Shown here in pieces: positions 1 through 5,991 of a DNA stretch of 13,191 nt. The stretch covers positions 663 through 13,853 of the forward strand of contig JALGUK010000018.1 of assembly GCA_029820875.1 (NCBI GenBank), in the 5' to 3' direction. The stretch is from Candidatus Zipacnadia bacterium. Lineage in GTDB: Bacteria > Armatimonadota > UBA5377 > JALGUK01. Position 1 is the stretch's first letter; each line of letters opens with the position of its first letter. Made by a program: the position numbers and the translations under genes. The notes under the pieces were generated by a model. The model had not been told where the DNA came from. It saw nothing but the letters and a program-made list of their open reading frames with translations, and ran no database searches.

Positions 1-1002
1 CGGGTTCAGGCGCAATGATGCGTCAGTCGAAAGAAAGAGAGTGTCGGATTGGCCGCGAACAAGACGATAGTAGCCGGCTGAGGCAATCATAGCCGCATTG
101 TCGGTGCACAGTTCAGGCGCAGGCAGCAAGAGATGCAGCCCGCGGGTGTCGGCCTCCTCGCTCATGCGCTTGCGAAGGCTCGAATTAGCGGCAACGCCTC
201 CGCCGAGGGAAACAGTAGTCACACCTGTTTCTCGCGCCGCCTCGAGCGTGTTCTCAACGAGCATGTCCACGACCGCCTCCTGGAAACTTGCCGCAATGTC
301 GGCTACGGTGGCATCGGATTCGGCCCCGTTCAGCCCTTGCACCTGCCGCACCACAGCCGTCTTCAGACCTGAGAAGCTGAAGTCGAACGAGTTCGGGAAC
401 CGGGTTCTCGGGAAGTCGAACCTGTGGGGGTCGCCGCTCCGGGCGGCGCGGTCAATGGCCGGCCCTCCAGGGTATCCGAGGCCCAGAAAGCGTCCGATCT
501 TGTCGAACGCCTCCCCGGCCGCATCGTCCCTGGTCTGGCCGAGGAGGAGGTAGTCGCCGTGGTCCCGCATAAGGATGATATCAGAGTGCCCGCCGGAAAC
601 TACGAGACACAGCAGCGGGAACTCGGGTTGTGGCTCCTGCAGGAAAACGGAATGCAGGTGGCCTTCGATGTGGTTGACTCCCACAAGTGGAACATCCAAA
701 GCCAGCGCATATGCCTTTGCAGCGCAAACCCCGACCAGCAGCGACCCCTCCAAGCCGGGGCCTCGTGTTACGGCAATCGCATCCACATCACGCAAAGTCA
801 TCCCTGCCTCCGACAGGGATGACTCCACCACCGCGGTGATGACTTCAACATGGCGACGGGACGCCACCTCGGGGACGACGCCGCCAAAGCATTTATGCAG
901 GTTGACCTGGGACGCGATGACGTTCGATGCTGGTTTTCGCCCATCCACGACCACGGCGGCGCAGGTCTCATCACAGGAAGTTTCAATTCCAAGGACCTTC
1001 AC
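1..1002 (-). CDS. tsaD: tRNA N6-adenosine threonylcarbamoyltransferase TsaD (3' end cut by window edge)
   Basis: TsaD (Kae1/Gcp family) transfers the threonylcarbamoyl group from threonylcarbamoyl-AMP to A37 of ANN-decoding tRNAs, working in the cytoplasm with TsaB and TsaE. Translating the minus strand from 1002 gives 334 uninterrupted residues starting VKVLGIETSCDET. Visible landmarks are the metal-binding pair H111 and H115 in NHIEGHLHS, the VSGGHS loop, the FDFSFSGLK stretch, the SLGGGVAANS nucleotide-binding loop and CTDNAAMIA with D301 as the third metal ligand. The numbering agrees closely with the roughly 337-residue E. coli protein, so only the last few codons are missing. The start is GTG, overlapping the rimI stop within GTGTGA, with a GAGGGG Shine-Dalgarno-like element just upstream. 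This suggests translational coupling to rimI. It is the last visible gene of the minus-strand operon. I see no frameshift or missing key residue. Confidence 0.96.
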   Translation of the reverse strand, partial: MKVLGIETSCDETCAAVVVDGRKPASNVIASQVNLHKCFGGVVPEVASRRHVEVITAVVESSLSEAGMTLRDVDAIAVTRGPGLEGSLLVGVCAAKAYALALDVPLVGVNHIEGHLHSVFLQEPQPEFPLLCLVVSGGHSDIILMRDHGDYLLLGQTRDDAAGEAFDKIGRFLGLGYPGGPAIDRAARSGDPHRFDFPRTRFPNSFDFSFSGLKTAVVRQVQGLNGAESDATVADIAASFQEAVVDMLVENTLEAARETGVTTVSLGGGVAANSSLRKRMSEEADTRGLHLLLPAPELCTDNAAMIASAGYYRLVRGQSDTLFLSTDASLRLNP

Positions 1003-1574
1003 ACCGTTCCCCTCGCTGCCCAGGAAGACTGCATGCTCTCAATGCGATTGAGGAAAGTAATCGTGTCCAGACCTCGTAACGCCATCAGAATCGCGTCTTC
1101 GCCCGTATCACGATAGTAGTTCGGACGCACAGCGATCGGCTCGAAGCCGAACTTGGCATACAACCGCGCCGCCGCGCTGTTGGACACTCGGTACTCCAAA
1201 ACAGCCGTCTTCGCCCCGGCCGCCCGCGCGGCCATCAACGCCGCAGTCAGGAGCCTGCTGCCGATTTTCTGCCTCCGATAGCGCTCAGAGACTGCGAGCG
1301 TAACGATATGCCCTTCGTCGGCTGCGATGTAAATTCCCACATAACCCACGATGCTCGACTGCAATTCAGCTACATAATAACGCGTGTATGGATTATGGAG
1401 GGCATGGCGCTCGATCATATCACGTGACCACGGCGTGGGGAAGCAGCTCTTTTCCAGTTTCCACACGGCGTCCAGATCGCCGGGAGTCATCAGGCGAATC
1501 GTAGCCGGCAGAGCGGTACCTGCGGCTTCGTCCTGGTCTGGCTGACGTTCCAAAGGCCCTGCCGGCCTGGTCAT
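999..1574 (-). CDS. rimI: Ribosomal-protein-S18-alanine N-acetyltransferase-like GNAT protein RimI
   Basis: This GNAT-fold acetyltransferase probably acetylates the N-terminal alanine of ribosomal protein S18, the usual role of rimI beside tsaB and tsaD. From ATG 1574 it is 191 residues. The GNAT core spans about residues 25-167: TIRLMTPGDLDAVWKLEK, SCFPTPWS, the beta4 strand HIVTLAVSERYRRQKIGS with the acetyl-CoA loop, then N132 and Y139 in the SNSAAARLYAKFGF segment, and the family-typical YYRDTGEDAILM. The chosen start overlaps the tsaB stop as ATGA. AAAGGAG lies 13 nt upstream, slightly far. An in-frame start further upstream at 1664 would run deep into tsaB and is unlikely. Compared with the usual 148-160 residues it has about 24 extra residues at the N-terminus, of low complexity, and about 24 at the C-terminus. 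The last glycine of the classic acetyl-CoA motif is replaced (Q-K-I-G-S-R). The substrate is inferred from context. Confidence 0.9.
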   Translation of the reverse strand: MTRPAGPLERQPDQDEAAGTALPATIRLMTPGDLDAVWKLEKSCFPTPWSRDMIERHALHNPYTRYYVAELQSSIVGYVGIYIAADEGHIVTLAVSERYRRQKIGSRLLTAALMAARAAGAKTAVLEYRVSNSAAARLYAKFGFEPIAVRPNYYRDTGEDAILMALRGLDTITFLNRIESMQSSWAARGTV

Positions 1575-2281
1575 AACCCGAGGTCGACTCCTTTGCTTAG
1601 TTCCGCTTGAGAAAGTCGGTAGTAAAGCGGCTTGAGCGAGTGGGGACTCGTCCGCTCCGTACAAGCAAGCCTGTTTCTGGCCGACGCCGCGACCATACTC
1701 GCACGCGGAATACTCAAGAACGCAGGCGCAAATGCCACTTGGTCGCCGAAGTCGAAGCCGACTTTATCCCTTGCACTCGCCGGGACGGTTCCGGCAACGA
1801 GTGTCTTCGAATCGCTCGCCTCGAGTGCCTTGATGAGACTGGATAAATCAACCAGCCGCGGCTCTCCGATGCTTGTCGGAAGCCCATCAGCCCCCCTCAG
1901 ATAACTGGCCAGCCAATACCGACTGCGCCATGCAGGCAAAACAACGTGGATTAGTGCGGCGCCGTCCCATCCAATGGCCTCGGCTACGGCGTCGGCCGTT
2001 GGCACACCGACAAGGGGAAGCCCCACCGCATGTGCCAATGCTTTCGCTGTCGCGACGCCTATCCGCAAGCCCGTAAATGACCCTGGGCCGAGCGAGACAG
2101 CAATCCCATCGAGACCTGCCAGTCGGACACCCTCATGCACCAGCAGCTCCTTAATCCGCGGGGCGAGTTGCTCTGCAAGGTTCATCTGTCCGGAAAAGAG
2201 GACCTCAGCGATGAGACTCTCATCGTCCATCAGCGCAATCGAAGCGGTAGGAGTCGATGTTTCAATCCCCAACGCGAGCAA
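1571..2281 (-). CDS. tsaB: tRNA t6A biosynthesis protein TsaB
   Basis: TsaB is the catalytically inactive TsaD paralogue that bridges TsaD and TsaE in the bacterial threonylcarbamoyl transfer complex. The 236-residue product starts MLALGIETSTPTASIAL, the ASKHA-fold opening, and contains the hallmark GPGSFTGLRIG at residues 65-75, followed by the helix VATAKALAHAVGLPLVGV. The region usually reading DAR..E(V/I)Y is diverged here (VLPAWRSRYWLASY). Its length matches the family (about 220-235). The start codon is TTG at 2281-2279, preceded by GAGGAG with a 10-nt gap, so this uncommon start is well supported. It overlaps the tsaE 3' end by 20 bp, and its own stop overlaps rimI as ATGA, pointing to coupled translation. 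Confidence 0.93.
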   Translation of the reverse strand: MLALGIETSTPTASIALMDDESLIAEVLFSGQMNLAEQLAPRIKELLVHEGVRLAGLDGIAVSLGPGSFTGLRIGVATAKALAHAVGLPLVGVPTADAVAEAIGWDGAALIHVVLPAWRSRYWLASYLRGADGLPTSIGEPRLVDLSSLIKALEASDSKTLVAGTVPASARDKVGFDFGDQVAFAPAFLSIPRASMVAASARNRLACTERTSPHSLKPLYYRLSQAELSKGVDLGL

Positions 2282-2732
2282 TTGTTTCCAACTCCTCCAC
2301 GATCACTTTCCACCGCTCAGAGTGTGGCTTGAGGGCGATGCTGCGCCCCTGGGGGATGTGCGCCATCTGGATGTCCAGCCGTTGCTCAGGAAGTGCTTTG
2401 ATGATGTGGTCGGCCCACTCAATTACCACAACACTGTCGGGCTGGACCAGTTCGGGTAGACCTATTTGCAGAGCTGCATCTGCGTTTTCCAACCGGTAGG
2501 CATCAACGTGGTACAGCCGAACGCGGCCCTGATATCTACGAATCAGTACAAATGTCGGGCTCGTTACTCTATCGGTCACGTGCAGGCCCGCGCCTATACC
2601 CTGAATCAGACACGTCTTTCCACTTCCCAGCGGGCCTGTCACCGCGATGACCTCGCCGCCGACGAGCCGTTCGCCGATCTGAGCACCAAGCGCTTGTGTC
2701 TGCTCGGCGGTAGTGGTCGTCAACTGCCACAT
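2262..2732 (-). CDS. tsaE: tRNA t6A biosynthesis ATPase TsaE
   Basis: TsaE is the P-loop ATPase that binds the TsaB-TsaD dimer and resets it during t6A synthesis. The product is 156 residues from ATG 2732. It has Walker A GPLGSGKT at residues 33-40, the family-specific TSPTF (57-61) and YHVDAYRL (74-81) segments, and the acidic strand VVVIEWADHI at 101-110, all in TsaE order. I prefer ATG 2732 because AAGGA stands 5 nt before it and the resulting N-terminus (MWQLTTTTAEQTQALG) matches the usual family start. An ATG at 2771 would add 13 residues and touch the upstream stop as TGATG. It lacks a Shine-Dalgarno element but cannot be excluded. It lies between the isomerase-like gene and tsaB in the same transcription unit. 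Confidence 0.94.
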   Translation of the reverse strand: MWQLTTTTAEQTQALGAQIGERLVGGEVIAVTGPLGSGKTCLIQGIGAGLHVTDRVTSPTFVLIRRYQGRVRLYHVDAYRLENADAALQIGLPELVQPDSVVVIEWADHIIKALPEQRLDIQMAHIPQGRSIALKPHSERWKVIVEELETIARVGD

Positions 2733-2770
2733 ATGCTTCCTTTGTAGTTCGTAGGACCCGACCGCTGCCA

Positions 2771-3553
2771 TCAGAGGGCAAGAATCCGATCCATGGCCGC
2801 CGAAATATCTATAATCGTTTGGTCGGGGCAGGTTCTGTACAAGGGAAGTTCGGCCGTGAGGTAACCATCATAGCCGACATCGCGCAGGGCTTTGATGACC
2901 TCGGCCCAAGGCACACTCCCTTCGAGTAACCAGCGCCAGGTATTGCTGCCGGTTTCGAAATCCTTAATATGTACCTTGGCAATCCGTTTGCCCAGGGAGC
3001 GAATCCAATGGTGTGGAAAACCGTAAAGCAAGATGTTCCCTACGTCGAAGTAAGCACGCACCCAAGGGCTTTCGAAACTATCAACGTACTGCACAAATTC
3101 CATCGGGCTCAGGAGGAACTTGTTCCAAACGTTTTCGACCGCAATTGCCACTCCCATCTCCGCCGCGACAGGCAAGAGCGATTTTATGCCGTCAGTCGAG
3201 CGTTTCCACGCCTCCTCGTAGGTTGTCTGCTCGTTAACTACACCCGGCACGAGAAGCACCGTGTCGGCTCCGACTGTCTTTGCACCTTCCAGACATGCCC
3301 GCACATCGGCGATGCACTGTTCGCGTTCCGCAGGATCTTCATGCGAAAGTGGGTGTGCCCAGTGGGCGGTGCCCATGACGCCGTGCAGCTCTATGCCTGC
3401 CTCCTCGGCAGCGGCCCTGGCCCCTGCAAAATCGGCACCTTGCCCCATGCCGGTCAGTTCAACCCCGTCGAAGCCCGCACTCTTGGCGAGTTTAAAGCGG
3501 TCGAGCAAGCTACCCTCCGAAGGTAAACTGCCCAAGCAAATGCCCTTTTTCAT
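2771..3553 (-). CDS. Sugar phosphate isomerase/epimerase-like TIM-barrel protein
   Basis: This 260-residue protein belongs to the xylose isomerase-like/AP endonuclease family 2 TIM-barrel superfamily, whose members isomerise or epimerise sugars and related compounds using a divalent metal. The expected metal ligands are all present: E140 in AVENVWN, D170 in YFDVGN, H195 in VHIKDFE and E235 in LTAELP. The opening (GICLGSLP, AKSAGFDGVEL) is the typical first barrel strand and helix. No signal peptide is present. The start is ATG 3553, preceded by AAGGAG 8 nt away. An in-frame GTG at 3562 lies inside that ribosome binding site and is rejected. Its substrate cannot be told from sequence. A metabolic enzyme beside the t6A genes may simply be co-transcribed housekeeping cargo. 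Its stop touches the alternative tsaE start. Confidence 0.85.
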   Translation of the reverse strand: MKKGICLGSLPSEGSLLDRFKLAKSAGFDGVELTGMGQGADFAGARAAAEEAGIELHGVMGTAHWAHPLSHEDPAEREQCIADVRACLEGAKTVGADTVLLVPGVVNEQTTYEEAWKRSTDGIKSLLPVAAEMGVAIAVENVWNKFLLSPMEFVQYVDSFESPWVRAYFDVGNILLYGFPHHWIRSLGKRIAKVHIKDFETGSNTWRWLLEGSVPWAEVIKALRDVGYDGYLTAELPLYRTCPDQTIIDISAAMDRILAL

Positions 3554-3615
3554 TGCTTGCACTCCTTATAAGTGATATCATTACTCGTAGCCAGCAACGA
3601 CAGAATAGCCCATGT

Positions 3616-5403
3616 TCATGCCTGCTCAAGAGCCAACCGCCGCCGACGTTCCTCCTCAGCTCTGCGGAACTGCACCTCACAAAGGCGAGCGTAGGTGCCT
3701 CCAGCGCTTTCCAGTTCACTATGAGTCCCGCGCTCTGTGATGCGGCCCTCCTCGATAACGAGGATTTCGTCCGCGTTCATCACCGTCGAAAGGCGGTGAG
3801 CGATGACAAATGTCGTACGCCGCTTCATCAATTCGTCAAGCGCCTCCTGGATCAACGCCTCCGACTCTGAATCCAGCGAGGAGGTCGCCTCATCTAAGAT
3901 AAGAATTCGAGGGTTGGGTAAAATCGCACGGGCGATGGCAATCCGCTGCCTTTGGCCGCCCGAAAGTCGTACCCCGCGCTCACCCAGCTCTGTCTCATAC
4001 CCATCAGGAAACTCGACGATGAATTCATGGGCATTAGCGGCGATTGCGGCCTCGACCACCTCGTCATCCGTCGCATCGGGCTTCCCATAGCGAATGTTAT
4101 CCTTGATGCTGCCCGCGAACAGGAACGTCTCCTGCAGCACCATTCCGATTTGAGCACGCAGGGAGTTGAGGCGGACGTCACGCAGGTCGTACCCGTCAAT
4201 CAGGATACGCCCACTGGTGGGATCATAGAAGCGCGGAATAAGGTTCACCAAGGTCGTCTTCCCGCCGCCGCTTGGCCCCACTAAGGCGACAACCTTGCCA
4301 GGCTCGGCAACGAAGCTGATGTCCTTGAGCACTATTTCGTCCACCTGGTAAGCGAAAGACACGTCTTGGAACTCAACGCGGCCTTCGATGGGCGGCAGCG
4401 CGATGGCATCTTTTTTCTCGGCCACGTCAGGAGCGGTGTCGAATGTGATAAAGATGCGGTCAATAGCCGCCATCACCTGTGTAATTACGTCGCTGACGCG
4501 CAGCAACATCAAGATAGGACTGTACAGCATCCCGAGATACCCGATGAATGCGATAAGGTCACCGGGCGTCATCCGACGCGCCAGGATGTCTCTCCCGCCG
4601 AACCAAAGCAGCAGAATCGTCCCGCCTCCTGTGAGCAATCCGGCAATGATGTGCATGAGGCTGCTCGTGCGGCCCAAGCGGACGTTCAAACCGAGGTATT
4701 CGCGCAACTCCCGGATTAGCTTCTTGGTCTCGCGTCGCTCCCGCGAGAAAGCCTTGACCACCTTCACACCGGAGATTTGTTCATGAAGGGTGCCGTAAAT
4801 GTCAGCGTATTTGTCACTAACTTCCCGACTTGTCTGCCGAATGCGCTTGCGGAAGAGGCTGAAGTTTATCGCATAAAACGGAAGGACCATGATCCCGATT
4901 AGGGCCAAGCGCCAGTTGAGGTATAGCAGATACCCGACGACCGCAACCAGTGTGAGGGCCTGGCTGATGATATCCAGAAGCTGCCCCTGCATCAGGCCGG
5001 ACACCCGGTCCACGTCCCACAACACCCGAGCCATAATCCACCCTGTTCGCTGGCTCTCGTAAAAGCGCATTGACAGCCGCTGCAGGTGCCGGTACAGCTT
5101 CTGGCGAATGTCAAACAGGATTCGCTGACCCATTCGGATGAGCGTAATGGCGCGTATGTAGCTCACAAGTGCGATTGCGAGCCGGATGCCAAGCAAGCCC
5201 AGGCAAACTGCCAATAGGAAACGTATCCCGACGGCAGGGTCGAGCTTACGGTCGTAAAAGGCCCACATCCGGTCCCAGATATAGCCCATCAACCTGGGGA
5301 TGGTCAGGCTCAGCCCGGTCACCGTGAACATCAGCAGCAGTACAAACACCATCTGCCACTTGTATGGTTTTAGAAACCGAAGAAATCGGCGGAAGTTGGT
5401 CAC
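3616..5403 (-). CDS. ABC exporter half-transporter (fused membrane and ATPase domains)
   Basis: This is a type IV (exporter, MsbA/lipid or multidrug-like) ABC half-transporter that should act as a homodimer or heterodimer in the cytoplasmic membrane. From GTG 5403 it has 595 residues. Six hydrophobic segments lie in roughly the first 315 residues. The ATPase domain follows from about 343: Walker A GPSGGGKT (376-383), Q-loop VLQETFLF, signature LSGGQ (480-484), Walker B ILILDE (500-505), and the switch histidine in VIAHRLST (536). All catalytic motifs look intact. The C-terminus is a charged, Arg/Glu-rich helix. An ATG at 5484 is in frame but lies within the predicted promoter spacer, so it cannot be the start. 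GTG 5403 (GTNFRR-type opening read as MTNFRRFLRFLKPYKW) fits the family, with GGTGG just upstream. GTG 5412 is the alternative. Substrate unknown. It is the first gene after the promoter. Confidence 0.9.
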   Translation of the reverse strand: MTNFRRFLRFLKPYKWQMVFVLLLMFTVTGLSLTIPRLMGYIWDRMWAFYDRKLDPAVGIRFLLAVCLGLLGIRLAIALVSYIRAITLIRMGQRILFDIRQKLYRHLQRLSMRFYESQRTGWIMARVLWDVDRVSGLMQGQLLDIISQALTLVAVVGYLLYLNWRLALIGIMVLPFYAINFSLFRKRIRQTSREVSDKYADIYGTLHEQISGVKVVKAFSRERRETKKLIRELREYLGLNVRLGRTSSLMHIIAGLLTGGGTILLLWFGGRDILARRMTPGDLIAFIGYLGMLYSPILMLLRVSDVITQVMAAIDRIFITFDTAPDVAEKKDAIALPPIEGRVEFQDVSFAYQVDEIVLKDISFVAEPGKVVALVGPSGGGKTTLVNLIPRFYDPTSGRILIDGYDLRDVRLNSLRAQIGMVLQETFLFAGSIKDNIRYGKPDATDDEVVEAAIAANAHEFIVEFPDGYETELGERGVRLSGGQRQRIAIARAILPNPRILILDEATSSLDSESEALIQEALDELMKRRTTFVIAHRLSTVMNADEILVIEEGRITERGTHSELESAGGTYARLCEVQFRRAEEERRRRLALEQA

Positions 5404-5420
5404 GAGACCCACCAGCCAGT

Positions 5421-5465
5421 TCAGCTTAGTGCAAATGCGGCCCCCCCCATAGGGGCGTGCCGCAT
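5421..5465 (-). other. Possible leaderless 14-codon leader ORF with G8 tract upstream of the ABC exporter
   Basis: An ATG at 5465-5463 sits 7 nt after the TATAAT box, the spacing of leaderless transcripts, and opens a 14-codon frame (MRHAPMGGAAFALS, then TGA) ending shortly before the exporter start. The ORF contains eight consecutive G. Adding one G would join it in frame to the transporter. It could be a leader peptide, the true N-terminus of the transporter interrupted by a homopolymer difference, or chance. Confidence 0.22.
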
Positions 5466-5472
5466 GGACGGC

Positions 5473-5500
5473 ATTATACCCCATATGGGGAGAGTGTCAA
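5473..5500 (-). promoter_or_regulatory. Near-consensus sigma70-type promoter for the ABC exporter/t6A operon
   Basis: On the minus strand, TTGACA (5500-5495) and TATAAT (5478-5473) are both perfect consensus hexamers separated by 16 bp. Transcription should start near 5466, leaving a leader of about 60 nt before GTG 5403. No equally good promoter was seen further downstream in the operon, so it may drive all six minus-strand genes to tsaD. Confidence 0.8.
5479..5490. promoter_or_regulatory. Perfect 12-bp palindrome CCCCATATGGGG in the promoter spacer, candidate operator
   Basis: CCCCATATGGGG is fully self-complementary and abuts the -10 box inside the 16-bp spacer, where a bound repressor would block RNA polymerase. 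A related inverted repeat, CCCC-ATA-GGGG, lies at 5445-5455 just after the expected transcription start. No regulator gene is adjacent, so operator function is inferred only. Confidence 0.4.
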
Positions 5501-5568
5501 GCGTTGAGACAAAAGTCACATTGCCGCGTTTCCGGAACCGTTGCTCAGCCTGAGATTGAGTAAATAAG

Positions 5569-5596
5569 TTTTGCGGAGATGGTGTAACGGTATAAT
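5569..5596 (+). promoter_or_regulatory. Probable promoter for the BON-like protein gene
   Basis: A perfect -10 hexamer TATAAT lies at 5591-5596. The best -35 match, TTTTGC at 5569-5574 with a 16-bp spacer, is weak. Initiation near 5603 would give an untranslated leader of about 140 nt. It is divergent from the exporter promoter. The interval 5404-5745 holds these two promoters, the candidate operator and the leader; I see no further gene in it. Confidence 0.5.
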
Positions 5597-5745
5597 AGAA
5601 CCAGGCATCGGCAAGGGTAGAAGCTGTCGCTATATTGTGGCGGAATCGGATGGTGATTTGAGCAAGCCGGTGTTCATCAACGCCGTTTGTCGCGAGTACA
5701 ACATATGGTCGTTGCGTACGGTTCAACTCAGAGGAGGTTGGAGCG

Positions 5746-5991
5746 ATGCCGTTGGAAGACAAGCAGCTTCGGTTGCGATGTCTGCGGGAGATAGCACGCA
5801 GACCGATAGACTATTCCCAGCTTCAGATTCAGGCCATCAACGGAATTGTCCGCATGACCGGAGTACTGCGGCCCATACGCGGGAATGTCGTGGACATGGA
5901 CAAGGAATTACGGGTCATAATTGACAGCCTGGAGCGCTTGCCGAAGGTCAAGGAAGTTGTTACTCGGGACTTGGTGGTCCAAAAGAGGTAG
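5746..5991 (+). CDS. Small BON-like domain protein
   Basis: This 81-residue soluble protein has no signal peptide. Residues 22-78 resemble a BON-like fold: a strand (LQIQAINGIVRMTGVL), a central helix (DKELRVIIDSLERL) and a closing strand (KVKEVVTRDLVV). This is the usual pattern of ngvV.l.G..., helix, p.V..V...l.v. The N-terminus, with RCLREIARRPIDYSQ, forms an additional helix. BON domains generally bind surfaces, lipids or partner proteins, but no specific role can be assigned here. The start is secure: ATG 5746 has an excellent Shine-Dalgarno sequence, AGAGGAGG, 8 nt upstream. The gene stands alone on the plus strand, with its own promoter, and its last 32 bp overlap the 3' end of the convergent rqcH gene. 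Confidence 0.75.
   Translation: MPLEDKQLRLRCLREIARRPIDYSQLQIQAINGIVRMTGVLRPIRGNVVDMDKELRVIIDSLERLPKVKEVVTRDLVVQKR

Noticed and set aside
1..1000. Plus-strand frames across the first kilobase
   Set aside because: These are shadows of tsaD, which reads without interruption on the minus strand.
3554..3615. TGATATCA palindrome in the gap between the ABC exporter and the isomerase-like gene
   Set aside because: An 8-bp AT-rich palindrome is common by chance. No convincing promoter hexamers or terminator accompany it.
5421..5762. Minus-strand frame of 113 codons spanning the intergenic region
   Set aside because: It runs through both promoters and over the start of the BON-like gene, has no domain-like sequence and no good ribosome site. 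Only its last 14 codons are discussed, as a possible leaderless ORF.
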